Positions 52,195 to 63,284 of a stretch of DNA of 64,000 bases are shown in pieces. Below the pieces are notes generated by a model. The model did no database searches. It was not told the origin of the DNA and saw only the letters and a program-made list of their open reading frames with translations. This DNA is from Apoda limacodes (lineage: Eukaryota > Arthropoda > Insecta > Lepidoptera > Limacodidae), in assembly GCA_946406115.1 (NCBI GenBank), contig OX291546.1, positions 9,603,019 through 9,667,018 of the forward strand, in the 5' to 3' direction. The position numbers and the translations under genes are program-made. Each line of letters opens with the position of its first letter. Positions within the stretch are counted from its first letter, which is position 1.

Positions 52195-52525
52195 ACTTTC
52201 ATTATAAACGCGAAACTTTGTAAGTATGGATGTTTGTTACTCAATAACTCTTCAGCCACTGGACGGATCGCGAATAAACTTGGCACACCTATGGATTAGG
52301 TCCTGGAATAGCACATAGGCTACTTTTTATCCCGAAAAATTCAAAAGTTCCCGCGGGAATAACTATAACCGAGCTTAAACGAACTATAGCTATAGCTACA
52401 GCTTGATATAGCAAACTTCATTAGTGTATTTAAGGGGTAAATCACAGTATTAATACTAAGATTAAATAAAGGAGTTCCACGCCGATAACCGAATTTAGGG
52501 CGGGCGGAGCCGCTGGCAAAGTCTA
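52195..52525 (+). repeat. SINE/RTE-tail-like dispersed repeat
   Basis: Contains CTACTTTCATTATAAACGCG, AAACTTTGTAAGTATGGATG, ACTGGACGGATCGCGAATAA, AACTTGGCACACC, CATAGGCTACTTTTTATCCC, AGTTCCCGCGGGAATAAC, and ends GCTGGCAAAGTCTAGTATA. I recognise this succession as a very common lepidopteran repeat. Non-coding. Confidence 0.7.
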
Positions 52526-52849
52526 GTATAAAATAAAGGAAACCCGGTAAAATGCGTTGTGTAGGCTCATTATTCACAGGTGACGTGTACTTGTTGCTTG
52601 AGTTCGGTTTTATTTCGAAAATTATTCTTTAGTCTATATTTTTCAACTACATATGTGCCAGCAGTAGTGCCATAAGTTTTGTAGATCTTTCCAGAATAGA
52701 TTTCAGTCGCAGATACAAAAGCAAGTTCCCGATAACCCTAAATTTGCAGAGTATTGCTCTATTTTTTTTTTATGTTTACCCTAAGGACAAGTTTAGGGCC
52801 TAGGGCGCAAGTACTACACATACACATATTTCGGTATAATTAACGAATA

Positions 52850-53685
52850 GACTGAATTTTTGTTTGGTCAAAAGAGGTTCAATAGTCCTATCAAAAATGG
52901 GAGCGTAGGCTATGTCTGCCTCTTACTAAATCTAGCGGTGTCCAGCTGCCATGTGCAAGGGTCACGGGTACGTTTTCGCATTTGTCTGCAGCCCCTATGG
53001 CGATGGCCCATAGCAAAATTAGCAGTCTTAAACTTAAGGCAGTGTCTACGGACTCTTCTACTGGAATTGAGAGGCCGAAATAGGTTATTAACTCCGTTTC
53101 TTCTTCGCGACAAACGCACGAAAAACATATCACTTGTCTCTCCCCCTACGAGGCCTGCGCCGGGTGCACAGATATGGACGTTCCCAGCAACAAATGCCAC
53201 TCGGAGCCCCAATGACATGGTAGGTGAAGTTCTAACAGGTAGATTTTAATAGAGGTTATTTTCTCTCGGTCCAGGCGATCGAGAGTCGGCGTCGTCGGCG
53301 TACGGAGCCAGACTTAGCCTACGACCTGTAAAGTCTCAACTTAACGTTCAAGGTTACAATACCTGGTAGTGGCACAAAGTTACCGAGCCCGCTTGCCGTT
53401 GCATCCGCTGATGTACCCTCAAAACTGTTGAAAACACAGTGGAACTTCTTACGACCTCCCCCAACAATCAACGAAACGTCGAACTAAGGACTTATTGGAA
53501 ACAGTCTCGACACCTGACTTGTGAATTCGTGAGAATAATGTACCTATGCTCTCACTTTCTTGGGTCAGCTGTAAGAGATCTCAACTAGAGATAAGCTTGA
53601 CCTATGTACATTGCTATTTTTGTATTGAATATGTTGTAAATGTCATATAATTGAGTACATGAAATAAATAAATAAAAAAATTCTT
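52850..53685 (+). mobile_element. Possible retroelement remnant, unclassified
   Basis: Markedly GC-richer than its flanks from 52900 to 53500, with no sustained meaningful frame. It ends ATAATTGAGTACATGAAATAAATAAATAAA, an A-rich end suggesting retroposition. ORFs at 52860-53249 and their antisense shadows show no family. It could be a LINE 3' end or a decayed retrogene. Confidence 0.35.
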
Positions 53686-53883
53686 ACACCTCGCGGGCCG
53701 TGAATAATGCACTGCATACCTACATTTAACGACCGAATTCCAGAGTAGCGTAATTGAGACTGTTTCTAATTGATAAGCTCCCTAGTCTTTTTTAACTTTC
53801 CCCGGAGTAAGTCACAATTTATAGTACCTTATTGACGTAACGAGTGGCGTCATAGTCATTATGTACTTACGTAAACCCTAAAG

Positions 53884-54317
53884 GTTCCGTACCTTAAAAG
53901 GAAAAAGCCTTATGGGATCACTTTGTTGTCTGTCTGTCTGTCAGACTCTTTTTTTCAGGAACGCGTGAAGGTATCAAGTTAGTATCAAATTGAGCAAATT
54001 AATATCAAATACTAAGGTCTATGGTTCCTTGAAGCTGTACAAAATTAAGGTTCGAAGTCAGCAAGGTCTTACATCACAAATATTTTAAAAAAACGTAATT
54101 TGTAGTTAAAACAAATAAAAAAAAGTTTGTCTGTCTTTTACTCAAGAACGCTGAAAATTGATATCAAATACAGTCTACAGTCACTTAAAATAAATCAAAA
54201 CCTATGGGTTAGTTCCCGTTCAACTAGGAGACTTGATCTCATGATGGAAGAGCTATCTATATATAATAAGTTTGTACTGAACCCTCCGTGCGCAAGCCAG
54301 ACTCGCACTTGATCGGT
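53884..54317 (+). repeat. AGGGTTCCGTACC-family repeat, long variant
   Basis: Begins AAAGGTTCCGTACCTTAAAA, with GGATCACTTTGTTGTCTGTC and TGTCTGTC reiterations, and ends TGAACCCTCCGTGCGCAAGCC, AGACTCGCACTTGATCGG, then a T-run. The LINE A poly(A) (here poly-T) abuts that T-run directly. The core differs from copies at 12.6, 26.2 and 51.2 kb, so it is a subfamily. Confidence 0.8.
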
Positions 54318-56657
54318 TTTTTTTTTTTTTTTTTTTTTATACCACTAAGGTGGCAAACAAGCTTACGGCCCGCCTGATGGTAAGCGGTCACCGTAGCCTA
54401 TGGACGCTTGCAACACCAGGGGTATCACTTGCGCGTTGCCGACCCTTCAGAAATCTAATAACTTCTTTCTTGAAGAACTCCATACTGTAGTCCTTGCAGA
54501 AAACCTTGGCAGGGAGCTCATTCCACAACTTAAGCGTTCGCGGGAGGAAGATTCTCTGAAACCGCACTGTACGCGACCATTTAGGTTCTAAAGTGTGAGA
54601 ATGTATTCCCTGCCGATGGCGAGCGGTGCGATGGTAGAAAGTATCCGTGGGCATCATTTCGAACAATTCCTCAGAACACAACCCATTGTACAAGCGGTAG
54701 AACACACACAGTGAGGCAAAGTCTCTCCTCAGACTTAAGGGCTCGATACCGCAAGTGAGTTTGGAATCGTCGACAATTCTCACAGCCCGTCGTTGAACCG
54801 AGTCAAAAGGACCAAGCTGGTATCCAGGTGCACCTGCCCAGAGATGGCAGCAGTACTCCATATGGGGCCGAACCTGCGACTTGTAAAGTAACAACCTTTG
54901 CCCCGACGTGAAGTACTGCTTCGCTCTGTTGAGTACACCAAGTTTTTTGGACGCCAGCTTCACCTTATATTGTAAATGATCTCGGAACTGAACATCGCTG
55001 GAGATGTCGACACCAAGGATCCCAATGCTCTTGGAGATGGAGAGGGGAGTGTTCTGGAATTGTGGGACCACAGTGAATAGAGTTTTCTTAGCGGTGAACG
55101 CGCACACTTGTGTCTTTGTAGGGTTGAATCGGACCAAGTTTACCCGTCCCCAGTCAGAGACCTGGGACAGTGTGGTCTCGATTTGAGACACAAGTTCTCC
55201 GCGGTTTTCCTCCACAACGGAACGAGGGATGTTTGCACGACCCGTGTAAAAAGCGTCTCCAGTACTGTCATCTGCAAAGCAATGTATGTTGTTGATGTCC
55301 AACATGTCATTGATATGCAGTAGAAACAGCGTAGGAGACAGCACAGAGCCTTGCGGGACACCAGCATTAATGTCCATGCTATCAGAGCAACTACCGTCAA
55401 CTACGGTTCGTATGCGTCTGCCGGACAAAAAGCTAGCCACCCATTTGCACAAACCCTCGGGCACTCCGTAAGATGGCAACTTCGATAGAAGACCGCGGTG
55501 CCAGACCCGATCGAACGCCTTCGCTATGTCCAGGCTACATGCCAATGCCTCCCCCTGACTCTCAATGGCTAGTGCCCATCGGTGTGTGAGATACACAAGA
55601 AGGTCACCAGTGGAGCGACCGTGGCGAAAGCCATATTGACGGTCACTGACCAGATCGTGTACTTCTAGGTATCTTAGGAGCTGTGTGTTGATCACACGCT
55701 CCATCACCTTAGAGAGGAGAGAGGTAATAGCGATAGGCCTGTAATTCGATGGATCTGATCTATCGCCCTTTTTGGGCACCGGGTGCACATTCGCAGTCTT
55801 CCATGAAGACGGAAATTGCCTAGTGTGGTAGGAAAGCGCGAAGAGGCGCGTGAGTACAGGACATAACTGAGGAGCACACTGCTTAAGCACTACTGCTGGT
55901 ATACCGTCTGGCCCACTCGACTTATGAACGTCTAGAGAGAGCAACGCCCGCCTGACCTCCCGCTGCGTTATGGAGATTTCCGGCATGGTCTTACCGCACC
56001 ACGGTATAGTAGGTGGTACAGCGCCTTCATCGTTCATATTCGAGTTCGAGGCAAAGAGACTGCCCAGTAGATCGGCTTTCTCTTTAGCACTATGGGCCAA
56101 GTCACCATCGGTCTTTCGCAGTGGTGGTAACGACGACTGGCAGAAGTTCCCTTCGGCAGCTTTGGCAAGCGACCAGAAAGCACGACTCCCAGAAGGATAG
56201 CTCGCAAGTCGCCCACCTATTTTGCCGATGAATTGGAATTTTGCTCTGGCAGTTGCTTTCTTACTGATCCTCGAGGCAGCATTTAATTTGCGTTTTAACT
56301 CAGAAATATTCGGATCCTTATTAAAACGAGCCGTGGTCCAAGCCTCATATGCATTTTGCTTAAGAATTTTAGCTTTTCTGCAAGACCTATTAAACCACGG
56401 CCGTTTTTTGACGCCGGCAGCTACTCGCGGGTTAGGAATATAGCATTCCATACCAGCAAGGATTGTCTCAGTGACTGCGGCTGCGCAGACGTCAGGATCG
56501 TCTGAGTTAAAGCAGATCTGCCTCCACGGGTACGATGCGTAAAATTCTCGCAATCCATCCCAGTCTGCCGACTTATAGTGCCACACACGACGCCAATTGG
56601 TATTATATTTTAACAGGTTGTTCTCAGTAGCGTTACTAGATGTCGCTAGTCGTACTT
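54318..56657 (-). mobile_element. LINE A copy with intact RT, 5'-truncated, 2.3 kb
   Basis: The poly(A) tail (T-run 54318-54339) is followed on the minus strand by a 3' UTR of about 50 nt (ACCGCTTACCATCAGGCGGG). A single frame then stays open leftward in the element up to a stop at 56658. The endonuclease and any ORF1 are absent, so it is 5'-truncated. This is the least damaged of the seven LINE A copies here. Confidence 0.93.
54388..56586 (-). CDS. LINE A reverse transcriptase ORF (CR1/Jockey group)
   Basis: About 730 codons, with the frame open upstream to 56655 (LLKYNTNWRRVWHYKSADWD). No ATG is natural here because the 5' part was lost, and the first in-frame start-like codon is a GTG at 56586. 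Order: a linker region with GSRAFWSLAKAAEGNFCQ; RT motifs SSGPDGIPAVVLKQ, NYRPIAITSLLSKVMER, QYGFRHGRSTGDLL, SLDIAKAFDRVWH, GVPQGSVLSPTLFLLHINDM and CFADDSTGD (catalytic FADD); the thumb [20 protein letters not shown]; and the C-terminus RFLKGRQRASDTPGVASVH. No RNase H. The enzyme would be expressed only if read from an outside promoter. Confidence 0.9.
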   Translation of the reverse strand: MWHYKSADWDGLREFYASYPWRQICFNSDDPDVCAAAVTETILAGMECYIPNPRVAAGVKKRPWFNRSCRKAKILKQNAYEAWTTARFNKDPNISELKRKLNAASRISKKATARAKFQFIGKIGGRLASYPSGSRAFWSLAKAAEGNFCQSSLPPLRKTDGDLAHSAKEKADLLGSLFASNSNMNDEGAVPPTIPWCGKTMPEISITQREVRRALLSLDVHKSSGPDGIPAVVLKQCAPQLCPVLTRLFALSYHTRQFPSSWKTANVHPVPKKGDRSDPSNYRPIAITSLLSKVMERVINTQLLRYLEVHDLVSDRQYGFRHGRSTGDLLVYLTHRWALAIESQGEALACSLDIAKAFDRVWHRGLLSKLPSYGVPEGLCKWVASFLSGRRIRTVVDGSCSDSMDINAGVPQGSVLSPTLFLLHINDMLDINNIHCFADDSTGDAFYTGRANIPRSVVEENRGELVSQIETTLSQVSDWGRVNLVRFNPTKTQVCAFTAKKTLFTVVPQFQNTPLSISKSIGILGVDISSDVQFRDHLQYKVKLASKKLGVLNRAKQYFTSGQRLLLYKSQVRPHMEYCCHLWAGAPGYQLGPFDSVQRRAVRIVDDSKLTCGIEPLSLRRDFASLCVFYRLYNGLCSEELFEMMPTDTFYHRTARHRQGIHSHTLEPKWSRTVRFQRIFLPRTLKLWNELPAKVFCKDYSMEFFKKEVIRFLKGRQRASDTPGVASVHRLR

Positions 56658-57084
56658 ATGTTGTAATTACGTTTGTTATTAATAGTGCAGTCGAAAATAT
56701 TCCACCAAACGAACAAACCAACCAAGCAGAGGGGTGAGTAAGAAACTGGAACAACCTTTCGTGGACAGGGCTATGAAGAAGTACCTATTATTACCCAGGT
56801 ATAGGTACTGTGACATGGTGACTTCTATCTTTAGGCCTACACTTTAACTTCACCCAGTTGGTAACTTCGACCCAACTTTTTTCATAAAAAATATTGAAAA
56901 TATCTAATATAAGAATGCTTAATAGTAAAATTACTGAAAAAAATTGTGGCGGAAATTATGAGAATCTATCTAAGTACTTATTACCTACATTTTAAAGAAC
57001 ATGTGCGGCCGATTTATCAACGCTGAGTGTAAACTGCTGAAGCCAAGTAAATAAAAATAAGACAGTAGACGAGAGAACACTAGT

Positions 57085-57178
57085 TTTGGGACAAAAAGTG
57101 CCCACGTTTGATACTTTTCACAATTTTGATAACGCCTTTTGCAACCGACGCCTATCGTTCGTGTAGCTTTAAAACGTT
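57085..57178 (+). repeat. Short dispersed repeat, copy 2 (partner 5236-5345)
   Basis: Shares GTGCCCAC/GTTCCCAC, TTTTGATAACGC, CCTATCGTTCGTGTAG and AACGTTA in order with the copy at 5.2 kb. Confidence 0.6.
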
Positions 57179-57229
57179 AGGTACATAAAAATATTTTGGT
57201 TGCAAAACGAACGGTGTACGTTAACGTAC

Positions 57230-57305
57230 ACACACGATTATAACATACACACACACTCACACACTCTGTCTCTCTCTCTCTCTCACATACACACACACAC
57301 ACCAT
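57230..57305. repeat. Compound (CA)n/(TC)n microsatellite
   Basis: Runs of ACACAC on both sides of CTCTCTCTCTCTCTC. Not coding. Confidence 0.9.
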
Positions 57306-57603
57306 AAACAATGAATATGAGTAGGCAGTTTAACAAATTGAATTGATAACAAACTATGCAAAACCCCACCTCCAGACATGGAACTTCCACATCCAAAATA
57401 ACAAAATATCGTAAACGAACGCTTGACAGATTGTAAGATGATATTAACATTTTGATATTTTTGATACCAATGCTAAACGGATGTCACGTAATAAAATAAA
57501 CGGAAAACTAAAAGAGCCCTAGGCGTCCTAGCTATCTTTGAGTCCACTATCGACACTAACGCCACCAACCGCTGTGCAGCTTCGGTGCTCAAATGAATTG
57601 TAC

Positions 57604-57697
57604 AAAAACTTTTTGACAAAAAAAAGAAACAACCGGCTTCAAAAAAAAAGTGCATCCTTTTGAAGCCGGTTGTTTTTTTTGTTAAAAAGTTTTTTTT
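57604..57697. repeat. Long near-perfect hairpin around AACCGGCTTC
   Basis: The left arm 57604-57644 and right arm 57657-57697 are inverse complements over about 40 bp with one or two mismatches, separated by 12 nt (AAAAGTGCATCC). The arm motif CAACCGGCTTCAAAA also occurs singly, in degenerate form, near 29995-30015. Likely two head-to-head copies of a repeat end. Confidence 0.85.
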
Positions 57698-57710
57698 AAG
57701 TTACAAGTAA

Positions 57711-58430
57711 TTGTTGAATAAAAACCAGGTTCGTGTATGACACTGCAATATTTGTGATCGTTGACCTAGTTACCAAAAAACTAGGAAATCGCAAATTGTC
57801 ATATTTAATAGCTGATAAGTTATAAGAATTAAAAACTCAGTAGGTATAGTCCACAATATATAAAGTAATATATACATGGTATAGTTCCCTTAAAGTCTCC
57901 ACGAGGCGAAATAACTTCATTGGCCTTTGTAAAACAGGTAAAAAAAATTTAGCTGACAATAGGCCCATTTTATCTTTAAAAAAGTCAAAGTATTTTTTGG
58001 TTTTTAAACATTTTGTTACGGGGGGTTGGTAGGTAACGATATGCAATGTTACCACTTACGAGACGCCCCACTGTAATAGGGTTTTTTTTTTCTGAACGGA
58101 CTGCTCTAATAGGGAACAAATGTTATGTTTCTAAGACTTCGCAAAAAAATACGACATCCGTTAATTAGTGGGTACCGCCACAGATACGACGAAGATTGCA
58201 GTTACACCTTTAACAAATTGCTTAATTTGTACAACACGATGTTAATGAAACACAATGTTTTTCAAATTACTTCTTTTCTCAGACTGAGACCATGTTAAAC
58301 TAAGGAATAAAATTTTATGTTTTTAAAAATGCATTTCAGGTTTTAAAGAGCCAGAAAACTAATTTCTATAATTATTAAATTAACAATAAAAAAAATAGTT
58401 TAAACCTTAATAAATTTGCTAATATAATAA
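57711..58430. other. Non-coding stretch
   Basis: AT-rich, without recognisable repeats or coding signature. The minus ORF at 57837-58055 has no support. Confidence 0.3.
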
Positions 58431-58439
58431 TTTAATAAT

Positions 58440-58882
58440 TCTTGAACCAAACGGGCTTTTACGGGACTATGGTAAGAGACCATACGGCATTACTCTGATT
58501 CCGTGGAGGATGGGGCGGCCCTTAGTATGGGATGCTACTTGCGTCGACACCCTGGCACCGTCACATCTTCAAGGAACACAGAGTAGAGCTGGTGCGGCGG
58601 CGGACTCTGCAGAAGTCATCAAAAGGCGGAAATACACTACTCTCGACAGTGGGTATGTATTTGAGCCTTTTGGGGTCGAAACCTTAGGACCGTGGGGGAA
58701 AAGTGCCAAAAAAATTTTTCGATCTTTATCTTTACGTCTGGTTGAAGCTTCTCGTGACCAAATGCTGGCCTTTATTTTGCTTAAAGAATTTGCATTGCAA
58801 TTCAACGCGGCAATGCGGCCAGCATTTTGGGAACTATACCAACTGGCAACGGTCTTTTAGATATTTAATTAATTTTTAATTT
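58440..58882 (+). pseudogene. TE-associated conserved C-terminal domain (frameshifted)
   Basis: The frame containing 58510-58860 reads GRPLVWDATCVDTLAPSHLQ, IKRRKYTTLDSGYVFEPFGV and ETLGPWGKSAKKIF. It extends upstream without an ATG (NGLLRDYGKRPYGITLIPWR). I recognise this as a domain recurring in many copies in animal genomes, next to reverse transcriptases or alone. After a frameshift near 58775-58795 the expected ending AIQRGNAASILGTIPTGNGL is still readable in another frame, so the last about 20 residues of the drawn ORF are spurious. No function is established. No RT is seen beside it here. Confidence 0.65.
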
Positions 58883-58884
58883 TT

Positions 58885-59875
58885 AGTTTTTATGTTTCTA
58901 TAAATTAGTTATTATTGTAATGAATTAATTGTACATTTTCTAGATTCAATATAATTTTTTATAGAATCAAGAATGTCAAGAATATATCACTGCTAGTTTT
59001 ACATACAATTTGAATCAAAGCCCAAAAATACAGTGTGAAAATTTAATTTCTTTCAAACTGTTTTAATAGGCAAATTATTATATTAAAAAAAAATTATTCT
59101 ATGAGATGTACTTATTTGTGTAATGAATCTTTGTCTTTTAATTTTGCAAGGGTTCCGAATATTAAAACGAAAAAAATCGGTTCTCAAGTTTTTCAGATAT
59201 CCGCAATAATTTTCATTCTACGGAACCCTAAATTATTGCGTGTACCATATTATACTTACCTTATGCACTTAGCCGGTTTTCATGTGGTGGTGGTCAATCA
59301 ACTAAAGGACAGTTGGACAGCTAACTAAAAACATTCAATCTGAAATGCCTTTGCATTTTATAAAGTGGCAAACGATTTACGTTTTTACGTTCACACGACT
59401 TAAATCGTTTTTAATTTATCCATTTAGTATACATCAATCATTATTTTTTTAGGATCTTTATGGTCGAATAGGGGAGAGTGGGCCTGCTTCAACTGTCAGC
59501 TAAGGAATGCAAGGGCGGACCGAGGCTATGGAATGTGATCTATCTCCACTTATCTCTTGATCTTATTTTTTGAGTGATTCAACGTTCCTCGACCCTATCT
59601 ACAGTTTGGGCTTCCTAGAAAAAATACGAACTAAAACTAGTTTCGTGTTCTTACTTTACACAAACAAAATTTATCATGTAATAAAAGATTACGACAATAT
59701 AGAGGTAGGTAGGTACTAGGTTTATTCTGGTTTATAGTAGGTAAATCTAAGTACTTAATTATTTTTATTTTTACATACCTCGTTATTATAAACCGTTAAT
59801 CAAATGTTAATGTCTTAATTTAACTACCTATGACCTACCTATAATAACTTATACACCTAAGTTATATTTTTTCAA
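58885..59875. other. Non-coding stretch
   Basis: AT-rich. 59145-59230 has a short GGGTTCCG...CGGAACCC inverted pair, perhaps a remnant of the AGGGTTCCG repeats. No gene. Confidence 0.35.
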
Positions 59876-59876
59876 T

Positions 59877-59975
59877 ACCACTAAAGTGGCTAAAAAGCTT
59901 GATGGTAAGCTGGAACCACATCCTATGGACGCTTGCACCACTAGGGGCGTACTCGCGCGTTGACGACCCTAAAAA
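59877..59975 (-). mobile_element. LINE A 3'-end fragment
   Basis: CCACTAAAGTGGC, GATGGTAAGC, CCTATGGACGCTTGCA.CAC and GCGCGTTG.CGACCCT align with the 3' end of LINE A at 54345-54450. About 100 bp, diverged, with no A-tail. Confidence 0.75.
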
Positions 59976-60124
59976 GATATACAAGAACTTTGAATAATTT
60001 ATATTTTAAAAACCCTATCTACTTATTATGTAAGTACTTAGGTATAACTCAATTACCAAGATAATAACAAATAATCAATCCATAATATCCTGAATAGTTA
60101 ACTTCAGAGTAGTAGTTGATGACG

Positions 60125-60600
60125 TTTCTAGTTGATGAAGTGATATGAGCGACTTCCACAGGTCCGATCGATTTGAAATTTGGTATCCTGTTACTTCAAT
60201 GATACCTACAACAAAAACACTGCTGCAGCATCGCCTGGAACGTCATAATTTTGATGTGTTTAACTGTGTGTGTGTGTGTGTATCTGTCCGTGGCATCTTA
60301 CCTCGTAAACGGATGATCCGATTTCAATTTAGTTTTTTTTGTTTGAAAGGTGACTTGATCGTGAATGTTACGATTTAACAAAATCTGTTCAGCCGTTTGA
60401 AGATCACTTGCTCTTCTCCAGATACAAAACATAGTAACTTTGAACTGATGCTGCAGCATTACCATAAATCTGTACGTTATCCAACTCTTAGAGTTTCAAA
60501 TCTCAACCAATAGATAAATGGTGATCAGGGTCAGATGATGAAGAAGGAAAGAGAAATGAGAATAATTTGGTGAAGGAAGTTACTTTCACTCGTTCAATCG
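60125..60600 (+). repeat. Dispersed repeat, copy 2 (partner 49300-49805)
   Basis: Contains AGGTCCGATCGATTTGAAAT, TGGTATCCTGTTACTTCAAT, a (GT)n run, AAACGGATGATCCGATTTCA, TTTGTTTGAAAGGTGACTTG, and GGTGATCAGGGTCAGATGATG. The drawn ORF at 60145-60378 is repeat-derived. Confidence 0.75.
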
Positions 60601-62135
60601 AGATGTTCTTTTTTGGGTCGGGGTTTTTTTAAGTTTTACATAATTTCACTTGTTTATTAACGGCTTTATATACCGCATACAGTTTTATGTTGAGAATTTA
60701 AATTACGGCTTGTACCTGCGCTGGAATAGGCGCCGCAGCTGGTGGCGCTTGCTTAGGGCAAAGTCATATTCAAGGCTACCTTCTTACTTGCGCTTACGCC
60801 TAGGTGCCTACATTTGGAGGCAAAATCAATTCAACACGTGATTGAAACATTGATTAGGTAGTGTTACCTACCTATATACTTATTATTTTGGCTAAACAGG
60901 ATGTTGGCTGGAACCTATTTGTAACCAAAGATATGATTTGGACATGCATATTTATATTGTTAGGTAGTAGGTACTAATCGCTTCCAATTCATCTGAATAT
61001 TCATTCATCTTTGATCCTTACGAATATATATAAAGATACATACATACTACAGATTCTTGTAGTAAGAATTTCATTGATAGCTAGTAGGTACTACAGTTTC
61101 CCTAGTTAAGTTTTATTATACTGTCGTTGATTGCTTATAGTATTCCGCAACCTACAATTCCTTTGCATAGGCACGTTGCTATCTTTACAAGGCAATGAAT
61201 AAGCTTTTAATGGTATAAGACATGTAGTGTACTGGCTGTGTAGGTAAAAGGTTACCTACAATACAAATACTTTCTTAAATAAGTACCTAGTTCATTGTTG
61301 ATAATAGATATTTTGAATATAGATGATTCTTAGTAATTATGATGCTGTTTGATTATTTCGCAAGTAAAGAAGCGTTCATTTATAGTATCTGCCTAAGAGG
61401 CAAAAAAGTAGGTATCTATATGTTTCACCTTTCTTGTTACAGATTTGTTTGTATGTAGGTCACACAAGCGCGACGAGAACGACCAACTATATATTATCCT
61501 GAAATACAACAACCAGCAAATGAAAAGCCCAACAATACAAAAACCCTAAAACCTACCACTTATGTTAGAATTTTATAATAGTTTGCAAACGTTAGGTTAT
61601 ATTTGAGTCGTTAAAATAAAGTAAATATGCTAAAAGTTAATGGTTGTAAACTGCTATTTTCTGCACTAACAATTTTTTTCCCCATCTTGTTCAATGGAAA
61701 AATCTATTTTAAAAAGCCTTTAGGTACTTCCAAAAGCCCTTCTGTCCAGTTATGTACTTAGCTATATCTATAACTACCTATAATATGTTTTATTGAAAAT
61801 TTAGACTTTTATCATGAAAAATTTTATGTAAGTATTAGGTATTATGATTAAACATATATCCGAAAGACACTAGTGGTCTCACATTCTTAAAGACCTTAGT
61901 TATATATATTATATATATAATATTATAGTATAGAAACAGTTTTTGTCAATAGATAACTCCTTTTCGGGTGGACAAGATGCACTTTGGATCTCGGCGACTC
62001 ATTTATACCTTCTCTTCTGCCATATGAAAAAACAATAATGCCAGCAGCGTGGTGTGAAGGTTTTGTTGATATAGGTACCTACCTACCTAGCTATATCTAC
62101 CAATTCAAAGAACCAGCTCAACGTTTGCTAAACAC
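60601..62135. other. Non-coding stretch
   Basis: AT-rich, with frequent TAGGTAC/TACCTA words and an AT-only patch at 61900-61932. No gene, RNA or paired repeat was recognised. Confidence 0.35.
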
Positions 62136-62460
62136 AATCACGTGGCATTGTATGCAGATGCGTGTGCGCGCCTCGTTTCATCAGTCGAGGTTCCATCCGC
62201 TACGGATATCATGTGTGACAAAGCTAGAATAACTCGATTGTATGGATAAGCCGAGCCGAACGCGACACGAGGCGAAGGAACATGCCAGACACAGCGGCGC
62301 GACGCACGCTGCCCCGCCAGACTATTCGGCGCCGAGCTCACAAAGGACCCATTGTATTCATACTGCGCTGCGCTGCCGCCGTCAATTTCTATAGAAAACA
62401 CCCAAAGGCTCATCTTCGCTTTTTCTGAATTACCTGATACCAAAATGACATTCAAACAAT
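62136..62460. repeat. GC-rich probable dispersed repeat
   Basis: A sharp rise in GC and CpG content against the AT-rich surroundings (GCCGAGCCGAACGCGACACG and similar). ORFs on both strands lack family signatures. It looks like a lepidopteran repeat, but no partner exists in this window. Confidence 0.35.
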
Positions 62461-62587
62461 AGGTTTCCGTCCCTTTATTGGCACGGCGGCGTCGGCGGCA
62501 CCTTATTTTTGTTCCACTAAACGAATCTACCAACGTCGTAAAAGTCACAACTCGCAACCTGTTTCTAACGATCCACGTTTTATTTTT

Positions 62588-62633
62588 AGGGTTTTGTACC
62601 TCAAAAGAAAAAACGGAACCCTTATTGTATAAG
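62588..62633 (+). repeat. AGGGTTCCG-family fragment abutting LINE A
   Basis: TTTTAGGGTTTTGTACCTCA followed by AAACGGAACCCTTA is the 5' start of the AGGGTTCCGTACC repeat, cut by the LINE A fragment. Confidence 0.6.
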
Positions 62634-62830
62634 TTGTGTGTGTTTTACCGCTTGTATAATAAATAATTGTTTGAAATGACGCCCACGGCTACTTTCTGCC
62701 ATCGCACCGCTCGCCATCGGCAGGCAATTCATCCTCACACCTTAAAACCTAACCTAAATGGTCACGCGCAGTAGGAAACAAGTGATAAGATTTTTAAAGG
62801 GTCGGCAATCGGCATGTTTGCATCTGCGGA
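62634..62830 (+). mobile_element. LINE A fragment
   Basis: Encodes [29 protein letters not shown] and HPHTL, then, after a deletion, the KGSA remnant of FLKGRQRASD. Related to 48170-48300 and 54600-54720 but truncated on both sides. Confidence 0.82.
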
Positions 62831-63098
62831 CTCTATAAACGTGCTAGTGTATGGAATCAGGGTGCATCAATGCTAAAACTGATGAGATCTAGGCTCATTC
62901 AGGGATGCCCCCAAAATTGCTGCTTAATGCCTGTAATATTTATTTCATGAATTGTAATTGATGTGAGTTCTATACAATTTTGTAATAAGATATATTAGGA
63001 TAAACTAATATCACCTTTAAAGTTAGATGATTAGTTCAATAATTTGTAAGTTTATTACGTGATAGTTTAATAATTACCTCCTTGACCGATTTAATTTT
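62831..63098. other. Non-coding stretch
   Basis: No feature recognised. Confidence 0.3.
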
Positions 63099-63284
63099 TT
63101 ATTTAGTTTTTAAGAGCGGTTGCCCAAGCCGAGTTTCGTGTCCAGGACACCCTTGCGCAAACCGCCCCAACTTTTCGCTGAAGAGTGCAAATAGCGCCGC
63201 AGCAAAAGTTAGTCCGCGTGTAGTTGTAAAGGCCATCTGCGGCCAACAACAGTAGACAGTAGATAGAAAAAAAAAAAAAAAAAA
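63099..63284 (+). mobile_element. Possible LINE 3' UTR with poly(A) tail
   Basis: A GC-richer block (GTTGCCCAAGCCGAGTTTCG, GTCCAGGACACCCTTGCGCA) is followed by an 18-19-nt A-run at 63266-63284. This is typical of a retroposed 3' end. No coding region is attached. The family is not identified. Confidence 0.45.

Larger units (their letters stand above)
56658..57603. other. Non-coding stretch with short repeats
   Basis: Contains the second copy of the 5236-5345 repeat (57085-57178) and the microsatellite at 57230-57305. No gene. Confidence 0.4.

Noticed and set aside
52860..53249. 129-codon plus-strand ORF and two antisense ORFs
   Set aside because: Overlapping ORFs on both strands in a GC-rich block with an A-rich end suggest retroelement UTR rather than protein; no domain seen.
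57230..57305. CRISPR-like or satellite array
   Set aside because: Plain dinucleotide microsatellite without spacers.
62138..62557. 139-codon minus-strand ORF in GC-rich sequence
   Set aside because: GC-rich repeats lack stop codons by chance. Motifs and introns are absent.
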